Assembly (NCBI RefSeq): GCF_001591445.1
Contig: NZ_BCUX01000012.1
Coordinates: forward strand, 1-64,000
DNA length: 64,000 nucleotides
Origin: Neobacillus drentensis NBRC 102427
Lineage (GTDB): Bacteria; Bacillota; Bacilli; Bacillales; Cytobacillaceae
Direction: 5' to 3'
Made by a program: the position numbers and the translations under genes. The notes under the pieces are model-generated. The model did not search any database and was not told the DNA's origin. It saw only the letters and a program-made list of their open reading frames with translations. Each line of letters begins with the position of its first letter. Position 1 is the stretch's first letter. Of the stretch, positions 9,327 to 17,451 are shown piece by piece.

Positions 9327-10658
9327 ATGACAGTAGTAATTCCAGAATCGATGCAAAAACTGATCCAACATGTGAAGGAATGCTTTCCTGGGGACGAAAA
9401 ATTACACCATATGTTCGAGCAATGCTTTGTTAATACGTATACCACGACGCTGAAAAAGCTGGAAGATGGAAAAACCTTTGTCGTCACCGGCGACATTCCT
9501 GCGATGTGGTTAAGAGACTCTGCGGCACAAGTGCGCCCCTATTTGCTGGCTGCAGAGGAGGATGAGGAGCTGGCCGAATTACTCGAAGGGGTGATTCGCC
9601 AGCAATTCGCCTTTATCCTGCATGACCCTTATGCCAATGCGTTTAATGAAACGGAGAATGGCAGGGGCCATCAAACCGATCTTACCGAAATGACTCCCCA
9701 TATTTGGGAACGGAAATACGAAATAGACTCGTTATGCTATCCAATCCAGCTTGCTTATCTGTTTTGGAAGTCAACCGGCCGTACGGCTTATATAAAAGAA
9801 ACGCTCCAAGAAGTGCTGGAGACGATCATTCATGTTTGGAGAACGGAGCAGGATCATGAAAACAAGTCTCCTTACCGGTTTGAACGGGCCGATGTGCGCC
9901 AGTCCGATACCTTGACCCGAGAAGGAAAAGGGGGGCGTGTGGTTCCGACGGGAATGACCTGGAGCGCCTTCCGCCCAAGTGATGATGCCTGCACATACGG
10001 ATACCTGGTCCCAGCAAATATGTTTGCCGTTGTCGTGTTAGGGTATGCGGCTGAAATGTGTGATGAGGTGTTAAAGGATTCTTCCTTAAAAGAAGAATGC
10101 TTAAAGCTTCGTGAGGAAATCAGGGAGGGGATTGAACAATATGCGAAATTGGATCATCCGATCTACGGTGATATGTATGTCTATGAAACTGATGGGGAAG
10201 GCCGCGTTAATTTAATGGATGACGCCAATGTGCCAAGTTTGCTTGCGGCCCCGTATTTAGGGTACCAGCCATTTGATGATGAGACGTATCTCAATACACG
10301 CGAGTTTCTTTTGAGCAGGGATAATCCCTATTATTACGAGGGTAAATATGCAAATGGCATCGGCAGCCCGCATACGCCAGATCACTATATTTGGCATATT
10401 GCCTTGGCCATCCAGGGGATGACATCGGTAAGCGAAGCGGAGAAACAACAAATTTTGTCTTATTTTAAAAACACCGATGGCGGTACGGATTTTATGCACG
10501 AAGGCTTTAACGCCGACTGTCCGGAGGAATTTACAAGAGATTGGTTCGCGTGGGCCAACACGATGTTCAGTGAATTCGTGCTGAGTTTAACCGGTAAAGC
10601 TGTAAAAGGAAGTCCGCTTTATCATCATTTAATGAAAAATAACAGCAAGTTGGTTTAA
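9327..10658 (+). CDS. GH125 exo-alpha-1,6-mannosidase
   Basis: A 443-residue inverting exo-alpha-1,6-mannosidase (formerly DUF1237). The family marks are clear: MWLRDSAAQVRPYL near 60-73, Asp219-Asp220 in RPSDDACTYGYLVPANMF, LMDDANVPSLLAAPYLG near 296-312, and MHEGF with Glu392. Asp220 and Glu392 match by position the acid/base pair described for the Clostridium perfringens enzyme (Asp220 and Glu393, from memory). There is no signal peptide, so action is cytoplasmic. It would remove the alpha-1,6-linked mannose of the N-glycan core after the GH38 enzymes act. Length is normal for the family. Confidence 0.93.
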   Translation: MTVVIPESMQKLIQHVKECFPGDEKLHHMFEQCFVNTYTTTLKKLEDGKTFVVTGDIPAMWLRDSAAQVRPYLLAAEEDEELAELLEGVIRQQFAFILHDPYANAFNETENGRGHQTDLTEMTPHIWERKYEIDSLCYPIQLAYLFWKSTGRTAYIKETLQEVLETIIHVWRTEQDHENKSPYRFERADVRQSDTLTREGKGGRVVPTGMTWSAFRPSDDACTYGYLVPANMFAVVVLGYAAEMCDEVLKDSSLKEECLKLREEIREGIEQYAKLDHPIYGDMYVYETDGEGRVNLMDDANVPSLLAAPYLGYQPFDDETYLNTREFLLSRDNPYYYEGKYANGIGSPHTPDHYIWHIALAIQGMTSVSEAEKQQILSYFKNTDGGTDFMHEGFNADCPEEFTRDWFAWANTMFSEFVLSLTGKAVKGSPLYHHLMKNNSKLV

Positions 10659-10682
10659 GTTCATTGGAAAGGGTGGTGCCGT

Positions 10683-11294
10683 ATGAAAAATGGTTCATGG
10701 ATGATTGTTATTTGTGAATGGATATGGAGGGCAATCTCAGCAAATTTATGCTGGATTGCCTTTACCGCCTTGGGAATCGGGGTATTTGGCTTTTTCCCGG
10801 CAACGGTTGCCCTGTTTACAATCGTCCGTAAATGGCTGAGAAAAGATACCGATGTACATGTTTGGAAGACGTTTAAGCAGGTGTATTTTAAAGAATGGAA
10901 GAGAAGCAATGGAATAGGCCTTGTTTTTTACGGCATCGGCCTTTTTCTTTTTATCGATATCAGGATTACAGAGACCTTTATGTCGGGTGTTTTTGCCAGC
11001 TTCCTTTCAATCATCCTTTACATCCTGTTGATCATCCTAATATTGGCAGTCGGCCATTTCTTTGCCGTCTATGTCCATTATGTGCTTTCAAGTAGGGAAT
11101 ACATCAAACAGTCCTTTCTCATCACCTTAACGGGGCTGCCTTCAACTATCTGGATTGGCGCCGGTTTTTTGGTAATTGGCTACCTGATCAATCAGGTTCC
11201 CGGCCTCATCCCGTTTATTTCTGCGGTTGCCCCTGCTTATTGGATGATGAAGGTTTGTCTTATCCGGTTTTCTCGTTTAGAAAGGGTCTGTTAA
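10683..11294 (+). CDS. DUF624 (YesL-like) membrane protein
   Basis: A 203-residue integral membrane protein of the DUF624/YesL family. Hydrophobic segments lie at about 15-45, 80-95, 100-130 and 145-195. The conserved N-terminus shows LCWIAFTALGIGVFGFFPAT. Members are often encoded beside LplB/YtcP-type sugar ABC permeases and YesM/YesN regulators, both of which occur 12-15 kb downstream here. The molecular role is unknown; an auxiliary role in oligosaccharide import or sensing is usually supposed. It sits 24 bases after GH125 and is probably co-transcribed. Confidence 0.85.
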   Translation: MKNGSWMIVICEWIWRAISANLCWIAFTALGIGVFGFFPATVALFTIVRKWLRKDTDVHVWKTFKQVYFKEWKRSNGIGLVFYGIGLFLFIDIRITETFMSGVFASFLSIILYILLIILILAVGHFFAVYVHYVLSSREYIKQSFLITLTGLPSTIWIGAGFLVIGYLINQVPGLIPFISAVAPAYWMMKVCLIRFSRLERVC

Positions 11295-11317
11295 AGGTAA
11301 AATGGTAGCGATTTCCG

Positions 11318-11413
11318 ATTCGCTGATAAAAGTGTGAAATTCGCTGATAAATGCTCCGGATTCGCTGATAAAATCAAAAATTCGCCGATAAAACATAAAA
11401 ATTCGCCGATAAA
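11318..11413. repeat. Tandem array of ATTCGCTGATAAA, 5 copies
   Basis: The 13-base word ATTCG(C/T)(T/C)GATAAA starts at 11318, 11339, 11360, 11380 and 11401. The first three copies read ATTCGCTGATAAA and the last two ATTCGCCGATAAA. The 20-21 base period is about two helical turns, and the spacers are unrelated. The array fills the gap between DUF624 and GH20. It is too short and irregular for CRISPR. Confidence 0.85.
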
Positions 11414-11539
11414 TCTATCAAACTAGTTTTTCTAGTGTAAAAATACACTTTTATTTCGCGTTTTTGTAGTTAAAAACAACAAATTTGACGAAAAAAGCAT
11501 GAACCAGATTGGAATTCGGAGAAAAAAGGGGGAATACAA

Positions 11540-13420
11540 GTGGAACTGTACTTAAAGGGGGACATATCTGCTGTCGCAGATGGTCTTGAGCTTGTTTCTA
11601 AACGATTAAAGATTCAACGATCTACTGATGGATATCCAATACAAGTGAAACATCAGCAAGGGCCGTTAAGGGTTGTGAATAGAAGCGGCCAGGGAGAAAT
11701 TTCATTCGAAAAGCCGGTTCATTTTTTCCGGGCGATTGGATTGTGGCTGGAGAATCATCAAAAAAGCAGCGAATTCGATATAACCGAGAATCCACAGTTT
11801 AACATGAGTGGCGTGATGCTGGATGCATCGAGAAATGCGGTTCCCACCGTTGCTGACGTAGAGAAGCTTCTGCAGCACATGGCCGTCATGGGATTAGACA
11901 CCCTGATGCTTTATACGGAGGATACGTACGAGGTGAAGGAATATCCTTATTTTGGATATATGCGCGGAAGATATACATTTGAGGAGCTCCAAGCATGTGA
12001 TGAATATGCCGAAAAGCTCGGGATCGAAATGATCCCTTGCATTCAAACCTTGGGCCACCTGCGGGAAGCCCTGAAATGGAATTATGCCTCAAAGATCAAA
12101 GACACCGATGATATCCTGCTCGTGGATGAGCCCAAAACGTATGATTTTTTAGAGAGCTGTCTAAAAGCGGCCTCCGAGCCATTTCGGACCAAACGGATTC
12201 ATATTGGCATGGACGAGACATTTCAGCTTGGCCTAGGAAAATATTTGGAGAAGCGTGGCTATGAAAAGCATATTGATCTCATGAATAGGCATCTGCAAAA
12301 GGTAATCGCTATCACCGATAAGCTAGGTTTGAAACCGATGATTTGGAGCGATATGTACTTACCGCTGTTTGCCGAAAACAGCCCTTATAAGGATGAAAGC
12401 GGCAGCATTCGGGAGGATATTCTTGAAGGGATTCCGGAGGTCGAGCTTGTTTATTGGAACTATTACCAGAAAGAACAAGAAGTGTATGAACGAGATTTTC
12501 AAAAACATAAGCTGCTCGGCTCCACGCCGATTTTTGCCGGCGGGGCTTGGACATGGAATGGACTGGCGCCGAACTATGGCAAGGCGATTGCGACAACAGA
12601 AGCGGCACTGGCTGCCTGTAAACAGGAAGGGATCGGCGAAATCTTTGTCACATTGTGGGGGGATAACGGAGCAGAAACGCCTTTTGCAACAGCTTACCCG
12701 ATCATGCAATTATTTGCCGAACACACTTACCAAAAGGAAGTGTCTATTGAAAGGGTATCAGAGCGCTTTGAATTTTGCAGTGAGGGGCATTTTGCCGATT
12801 TTATGAATCTGAAATTATTGGATGAAACTCCGGGTGTCATGGAGGATAACATGAATACCTCGATGACATCGAAAGTGCTGCTTTACCAAGATAGTTTAAT
12901 AGGCTTATATGATGAGAATGTCCGCGGTCTTTCTTTAGGGAAGCACTATCAGCAGCTGGTACCCGTGCTTGAAAAAGCCAAACAGGAGAATCCAGCCTGG
13001 GAAGCCCTGTTTGATTTATATGAACAGCTGGCGAGGGTGCTGTCTGACAAAGCGGAAATCGGCCTCAAGATTCTAGCGGCGTATCAGAACAACGATTTTG
13101 AACAAATGAAATCCATTCTTATGATTTTGGATCGAATCCAAGCGAATGTGGATCTTTTAAGGCAAAAGCACCGAAACGTCTGGTTTTCAGCGTATAAGCC
13201 ATTTGGCTGGGAAGTGATCGATATTCGTTATGGCGGCGTCATTACCCGGATTGATTCCGTCAAATACCGGATTCAGGAGTGGCTTGAGGGAAGGATTCCC
13301 CGGATCGAGGAATTGGAAGAAAAACGGCTGCACCATGATGGGCCATGGGAAATCGTGGATGGGCTGGTAGGCGGTAATGTCTATCATCGGATCGTCACTG
13401 CAGGCAACTTTTCATTATAA
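11540..13420 (+). CDS. GH20 beta-N-acetylhexosaminidase, cytoplasmic
   Basis: A 626-residue GH20 enzyme that should remove terminal beta-GlcNAc or GalNAc from imported glycans. A short N-terminal domain (about 1-85) precedes the barrel. The family Asp-Glu pair is in HIGMDETFQLG (Asp225, Glu226), with GVMLDASRNAVPT near 91-103 and TLWGDNGAE near 374-382 forming other active-site parts. There is no signal peptide. Its size and lack of export resemble the intracellular GH20C of S. pneumoniae, which also sits near mannosidase and ROK genes. The start is GTG at 11540 after AAAAAAGGGGGAATACAA. It lies 25 bases before the second GH38 gene. Confidence 0.9.
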   Translation: MELYLKGDISAVADGLELVSKRLKIQRSTDGYPIQVKHQQGPLRVVNRSGQGEISFEKPVHFFRAIGLWLENHQKSSEFDITENPQFNMSGVMLDASRNAVPTVADVEKLLQHMAVMGLDTLMLYTEDTYEVKEYPYFGYMRGRYTFEELQACDEYAEKLGIEMIPCIQTLGHLREALKWNYASKIKDTDDILLVDEPKTYDFLESCLKAASEPFRTKRIHIGMDETFQLGLGKYLEKRGYEKHIDLMNRHLQKVIAITDKLGLKPMIWSDMYLPLFAENSPYKDESGSIREDILEGIPEVELVYWNYYQKEQEVYERDFQKHKLLGSTPIFAGGAWTWNGLAPNYGKAIATTEAALAACKQEGIGEIFVTLWGDNGAETPFATAYPIMQLFAEHTYQKEVSIERVSERFEFCSEGHFADFMNLKLLDETPGVMEDNMNTSMTSKVLLYQDSLIGLYDENVRGLSLGKHYQQLVPVLEKAKQENPAWEALFDLYEQLARVLSDKAEIGLKILAAYQNNDFEQMKSILMILDRIQANVDLLRQKHRNVWFSAYKPFGWEVIDIRYGGVITRIDSVKYRIQEWLEGRIPRIEELEEKRLHHDGPWEIVDGLVGGNVYHRIVTAGNFSL

Positions 13421-13445
13421 AAACTAGTTATAACGAGGTGAAAGC

Positions 13446-16400
13446 ATGTTTTTAACAGAAAGAAAATTTGAAGAGCGCATCAGGGAATTAGAGGGTTACC
13501 GGTACCGAGACCTTAAGGGAATTCATCAATTTTTCGCCCAGGAGGATGATGGTTCAATTGGTGCCTATCCACCGGCTGCGTATGATGAACAAAAGGTGAT
13601 GAATATCGGTGACTACTGGAAAGGCCGCGATCGCTATATTTGGCTTCATGCCGAGATCGATTCTCATTTGCCATCTGCCGATCAGCAGATTGTAGGACTA
13701 TTCTCGTTTGGAAAAACGGGCGGGGGCAATAATTCAGGCTTTGAATCCCTTTTATTTGTCAATGGTAAACCCTATCAGGGTGTCGATTCCAACCATGAAG
13801 AAGTACTCTTCGATGACCAAACGGCCAAGGGGCCGATGCGTTTGGATTTCAGGCTCTGGTCAGGACTTGAGGGTGGAGGAGTTCCGACAGAAAATGAATT
13901 TAAGCTGCAAATGGCCGCGATCGGCTGGCTGGATCGCCGGGTAGATAATCTCTATTACACCCTATTAGCTGCTTATGAAGTGATAAAAGAAACAAGTGAG
14001 TCGGATTCCGCCTATACCATTTTAAAAAAGTTGATTTCGGATGCCCTTCATTTGATTAATTGGACCGAGCCCGGCAGCCCTGAATTTTATCAGTCCTGTT
14101 ATGCGGCGGAGGAAAGCCTGACAGAGGCGATTCAGTCCTTCACCAAATCATCAGACATCACCATCCATACTGTCGGCCATACCCATATTGATGTGGCTTG
14201 GCTTTGGCGGTTAAAAAATACACGGGAGAAGTCTGCTCGTTCTTTTTCAACGGTCTTGCATTTAATGAATCAATTCCCTGAATATTTATTTTTGCAAACA
14301 CAGCCTCAGCTCTATGACTATATCAAAACGGATTATCCCGAGATTTACGCTCAAATAAAGGACAGAGTGGCTGAAGGCAAATGGGAAGCTGGCGGAGCGA
14401 TGTGGCTTGAGTCGGACTGTAATATTCCGAGCGGCGAATCGCTTGTCCGCCAAATCCTGCACGGGAAGAACTTTTTTAAAGAAGAGTTTGGCGTCGATTG
14501 CGAGTATTTATGGCTACCGGATGTGTTCGGCTACAGTTGGGCGCTGCCACAGATCTTAACAAAATCAGGCATTAAAACAATGATGACGACCAAAATTAGC
14601 TGGAATCAGTATAACCGGATGCCGCATGATACCTTTTACTGGAAAGGAATCGATGGTACCGAGATTTTAACGCATTTTATTACGACGCCGGAGCCATGGA
14701 ATTCTCCGGACTCTTGGTTCTATACGTATAATGGTTATATTTCCGCGAAAACGGTGAATGGCGCTTGGAAGGGCTATCGTGATAAGGAGTTATCGAAAGA
14801 TTTGCTTCTTTCCTATGGATATGGTGATGGCGGCGGCGGCGTCAACCGGCATATGCTTGAAATGCGCCGCAGATTTGATGCGCTGCCAGGGATGCCGAAG
14901 GTGAAAACGTCGACAGCCGGGGAATTTTTTAACAAGCTTCACGAGAATGTTGCCGAATCGGATGGCTATATCCATAAATGGGATGGCGAGCTGTACCTCG
15001 AGTACCACCGGGGCACTTATACCAGCCAGGCGTTTATGAAGCAGATGAATCGAAAATTGGAGCTTCTATACCGACGGGCGGAATTCCTCACATCATGGCT
15101 TTCTGAAAACGGCCAATGGATGGGAACGGACGAGCTGAAAAATGGCTGGAAGATCATTTTACGCAATCAATTCCATGATATTATTCCTGGTTCCTCTATC
15201 CATGAGGTGTATGAGGATGCTAAAGAAGAATACAAGGAAGCGCACGAGCTAGTTCGAAACGTGGAATCCCGTATCATTGAGCACGGAATCGAACAGGATG
15301 ACCGTTCTGTCGTGCTCTTTAATGCCACTCACCACCAGGGGAAGAAAAATGTGGCGGTCCAGCAATTTGCCGATTTTGCCGGAGGCGTTTGGAAAAACAG
15401 CAAGGGAGAAATTTTAACCCATCAAAAACGGGATAACGGCTGGCTGATTGAGGTCGATACCCTTCCTTCCTTTGGGGCCAAGACGTTATATTTTGAGCCG
15501 GTGGCAGCCGTTCAGGAAATGAATTCGAATTTCAGCTATCAGGACCGGAAATTGGAAACGCCGTATTACCGAGTTGAATGGAATGAATTTGGCCAAATGA
15601 CGTCCCTCTTTGATAAGGAAGCAGGCCGTGGGGTTCTCGCTGAGAATCAAAAGGGGAATATCTTGCAAATTTTCGAAGATAAGCCGCTTGCCCATGATGC
15701 TTGGGATATCGATCTCTTTTATCAAGAAAAAATGGAAGAAATCCGTGATTTAATCAGATTTGAAGTCGTGGAAAATGGGGAATTGACGTTTACGATTCTT
15801 GCTAAGTGGACTTATCATCATTCTGAAATCTCCCAGCGGATTGTCTTTTATCAAAATGATCGCCGCATTGATTTTGAAACAACGGTGGACTGGCATGAAA
15901 AGAGAAAACTGCTGAAGGCTGCTTTCCCAGTGGATATCCGTGCCACCGAGGCCACTTATGATATTCAATATGGAAATGTGAAGCGCCCGACTCATTGGAA
16001 TACAAGCTGGGATATGGCTAAATTTGAAACGGTCGGCCATCAGTGGGCCGACCTGTCAGAACCAGACTATGGGGTAAGCCTACTGAACGATTCCAAATAT
16101 GGCTACGACATTAAAGAACATATCATGCGTATCACCCTATTAAAATCAGCGATTCATCCTGATCCACAAGCAGATCAGGGAACCCATTCGTTCGTTTATT
16201 CGCTTTACCCGCATATCGGGGAATGGCGCAAAGCGAAAACGGTGGAGACAGCGTGGGATTTGAACGATCCTGTTGTGGCTTCTGAAGGGAAATGGGCAAA
16301 GGAAGAGTCTTTCCTCGAAATGGATTCGGACCATGTTTGGATTGATTCTATTAAGCCGGCCTATGATGGCAACGGCATCATTATCCGCTTGCACGAATAT

Positions 16401-16556
16401 GAAGGACGAAGAGGCAAGGTTTCTCTGGATGTTGCCAGAGGCATCACCTCATGGGTGGAGACCAATTTGATGGAAGAACCAATCGGAGAAGAATCGGCAT
16501 CACCTATTGAGGTTGAAATCAAACCGTATGAGATTAAGACTTTTCGAGTTTTATAG
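13446..16556 (+). CDS. GH38 alpha-mannosidase, long form, cytoplasmic
   Basis: A 1036-residue GH38 enzyme of the long type. About 235 N-terminal residues precede the catalytic domain. Zinc ligands are His247 and Asp249 in GHTHIDVAWLW, and the likely nucleophile is Asp359 in LWLPDVFGYSWALPQ. The helical bundle follows (NQFHDIIPGSSIHEV near 575), then the beta domains, ending EIKTFRVL. There is no signal peptide. It shares only family motifs with the GH38 at 6610, so the two probably take different linkages. A scrap of a near-identical 3' end lies at 22425-22463. No clear terminator follows before the antiterminator gene. Confidence 0.92.
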   Translation: MFLTERKFEERIRELEGYRYRDLKGIHQFFAQEDDGSIGAYPPAAYDEQKVMNIGDYWKGRDRYIWLHAEIDSHLPSADQQIVGLFSFGKTGGGNNSGFESLLFVNGKPYQGVDSNHEEVLFDDQTAKGPMRLDFRLWSGLEGGGVPTENEFKLQMAAIGWLDRRVDNLYYTLLAAYEVIKETSESDSAYTILKKLISDALHLINWTEPGSPEFYQSCYAAEESLTEAIQSFTKSSDITIHTVGHTHIDVAWLWRLKNTREKSARSFSTVLHLMNQFPEYLFLQTQPQLYDYIKTDYPEIYAQIKDRVAEGKWEAGGAMWLESDCNIPSGESLVRQILHGKNFFKEEFGVDCEYLWLPDVFGYSWALPQILTKSGIKTMMTTKISWNQYNRMPHDTFYWKGIDGTEILTHFITTPEPWNSPDSWFYTYNGYISAKTVNGAWKGYRDKELSKDLLLSYGYGDGGGGVNRHMLEMRRRFDALPGMPKVKTSTAGEFFNKLHENVAESDGYIHKWDGELYLEYHRGTYTSQAFMKQMNRKLELLYRRAEFLTSWLSENGQWMGTDELKNGWKIILRNQFHDIIPGSSIHEVYEDAKEEYKEAHELVRNVESRIIEHGIEQDDRSVVLFNATHHQGKKNVAVQQFADFAGGVWKNSKGEILTHQKRDNGWLIEVDTLPSFGAKTLYFEPVAAVQEMNSNFSYQDRKLETPYYRVEWNEFGQMTSLFDKEAGRGVLAENQKGNILQIFEDKPLAHDAWDIDLFYQEKMEEIRDLIRFEVVENGELTFTILAKWTYHHSEISQRIVFYQNDRRIDFETTVDWHEKRKLLKAAFPVDIRATEATYDIQYGNVKRPTHWNTSWDMAKFETVGHQWADLSEPDYGVSLLNDSKYGYDIKEHIMRITLLKSAIHPDPQADQGTHSFVYSLYPHIGEWRKAKTVETAWDLNDPVVASEGKWAKEESFLEMDSDHVWIDSIKPAYDGNGIIIRLHEYEGRRGKVSLDVARGITSWVETNLMEEPIGEESASPIEVEIKPYEIKTFRVL

Positions 16557-16655
16557 GTTTGGAAATCCGAGAGCAAGTGACGGTAACACAATGTTTTAAC
16601 TGTTTTTGCTATGTAACGAGCTCAAATGGTCAACGACTGTTTAAGGAGGTGGCTA

Positions 16656-17153
16656 ATGAGGTTAAAGAAAGTTCTGAATAACAATGCTGTCTTAGTAACC
16701 GATGGCGATGGGGAGAAGGTCGCGTTTGGAGCTGGAATTGCGTATGGAAAGAGGAAAAATGATCTGATTCATTTTCAGAAGGTTGAAAAGCTGTTTGTCA
16801 TGAAGGAAAATGAAAAGCTGCAACAACTCTTGAGTCGTATTCCAGAAGAACACTTTATTATTTCAGAAGAGATTATCTCCTATGCAGAACAATACCTTGG
16901 CAGCAAACTGAGTGAGCACATTCATATCGCTTTAACGGATCATGTGTCATTTACAATAGAGCGCATAAAGCAAGGCATTCATTTAAAAAACGAATTATTA
17001 AATGAAATAAAAATCTTATATAGCAAAGAATATGAAATTGGTCTTTGGGCAATAAACCGAATTAAGGAAAAGTGTAATATTGATGTGACAGTGGATGAAG
17101 CGGCTTTTATAGCTCTTCATATCTATACAATGAGGCTTCAAGGAGCGGAGTGA
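16656..17153 (+). CDS. BglG/LicT-type antiterminator with a single PRD
   Basis: A 165-residue transcription antiterminator. Residues 1-55 form the CAT RNA-binding domain (KKVLNNNAVLV, GAGIAYGK). Residues about 65-165 form one PRD carrying both conserved histidines, His96 in ALTDH and His155 in FIALHI. Family members such as LicT are about 280 residues and have a second PRD; here the frame closes with GAE-stop right after PRD1, and no PRD2 remnant follows. The ATG at 16656 is preceded by AAGGAGG, so a 10-codon-longer start at 16626 is rejected. A ribonucleic antiterminator and overlapping terminator lie 120 bases downstream, before GH84, its likely target. No PTS gene is present in the window. 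Confidence 0.9.
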   Translation: MRLKKVLNNNAVLVTDGDGEKVAFGAGIAYGKRKNDLIHFQKVEKLFVMKENEKLQQLLSRIPEEHFIISEEIISYAEQYLGSKLSEHIHIALTDHVSFTIERIKQGIHLKNELLNEIKILYSKEYEIGLWAINRIKEKCNIDVTVDEAAFIALHIYTMRLQGAE

Positions 17154-17239
17154 TATTAATTCCACTCAATAATTTGAACATATTTCCTTATTTTTGAAAA
17201 ATAGGATGTTTGACCCTATGAACCTTATACACTATTGTC

Positions 17240-17245
17240 TATAAT
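17240..17245 (+). promoter_or_regulatory. Candidate -10 box for the GH84 transcript
   Basis: TATAAT at 17240-17245 would start RNA near 17252, about 20 bases before the antiterminator hairpin. The nearest TTGACC (17210-17215) is 24 bases upstream, too far for a standard -35, so the promoter is weak or atypical, or the leader is transcribed from upstream. Confidence 0.35.
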
Positions 17246-17271
17246 GCCCCATATAGGGACGAATAACGATT

Positions 17272-17303
17272 TCGCATGTTACTGATACGATCAGGCAGGG
17301 CGA
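17272..17303 (+). promoter_or_regulatory. Ribonucleic antiterminator (RAT) element
   Basis: The sequence around TGTTACTGATACGATCAGGC matches the RAT core of LicT/SacY-type systems (TGTTACTG...CAGGCA). It folds as TCGC/GCGA outside and CTGAT-ACG-ATCAG inside, with the usual internal loop between. Its 3' part overlaps the 5' arm of the following terminator by nine bases, so the two folds exclude each other. The CAT-domain protein encoded just upstream is the obvious binder. Confidence 0.85.
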
Positions 17304-17354
17304 CGCTTTGTAAGGAGGACTTCCTCCTTGCTTGGTGTTGTCCTGCTTTTTTTT
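17295..17354 (+). terminator. Conditional leader terminator before GH84
   Basis: GCAGGGCGACGC (17295-17306) pairs, with wobbles, with GTGTTGTCCTGC (17335-17346), followed by eight T. An inner perfect stem AAGGAGGA/TCCTCCTT (17312-17329) strengthens it. It ends transcription unless the RAT is bound. Confidence 0.85.
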
Positions 17355-17363
17355 GTCGAATCG

Positions 17364-17378
17364 ATGGAAGCGGTTACT
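17364..17378 (+). promoter_or_regulatory. cre CcpA site
   Basis: ATGGAAGCGGTTACT fits the cre consensus WTGNAANCGNWNNCW at every defined position. It sits between the leader terminator and the GH84 start, suited to roadblock repression on top of antitermination control. Confidence 0.75.
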
Positions 17379-17451
17379 AATAAACCGGAACATCTTGAAA
17401 TACGAGATTCGTCCCTAAGAATTCAAAATGATAGAAGAAGAGGTGGCAAAG

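Noticed and set aside
11318..11413. Possible short CRISPR array
   Set aside because: Repeats are only 13 bases, spacers about 8 bases, and no cas genes are present.
17210..17245. TTGACC plus TATAAT as a standard promoter
   Set aside because: The 24-base spacer is too long; only the -10 box is kept, at low confidence.
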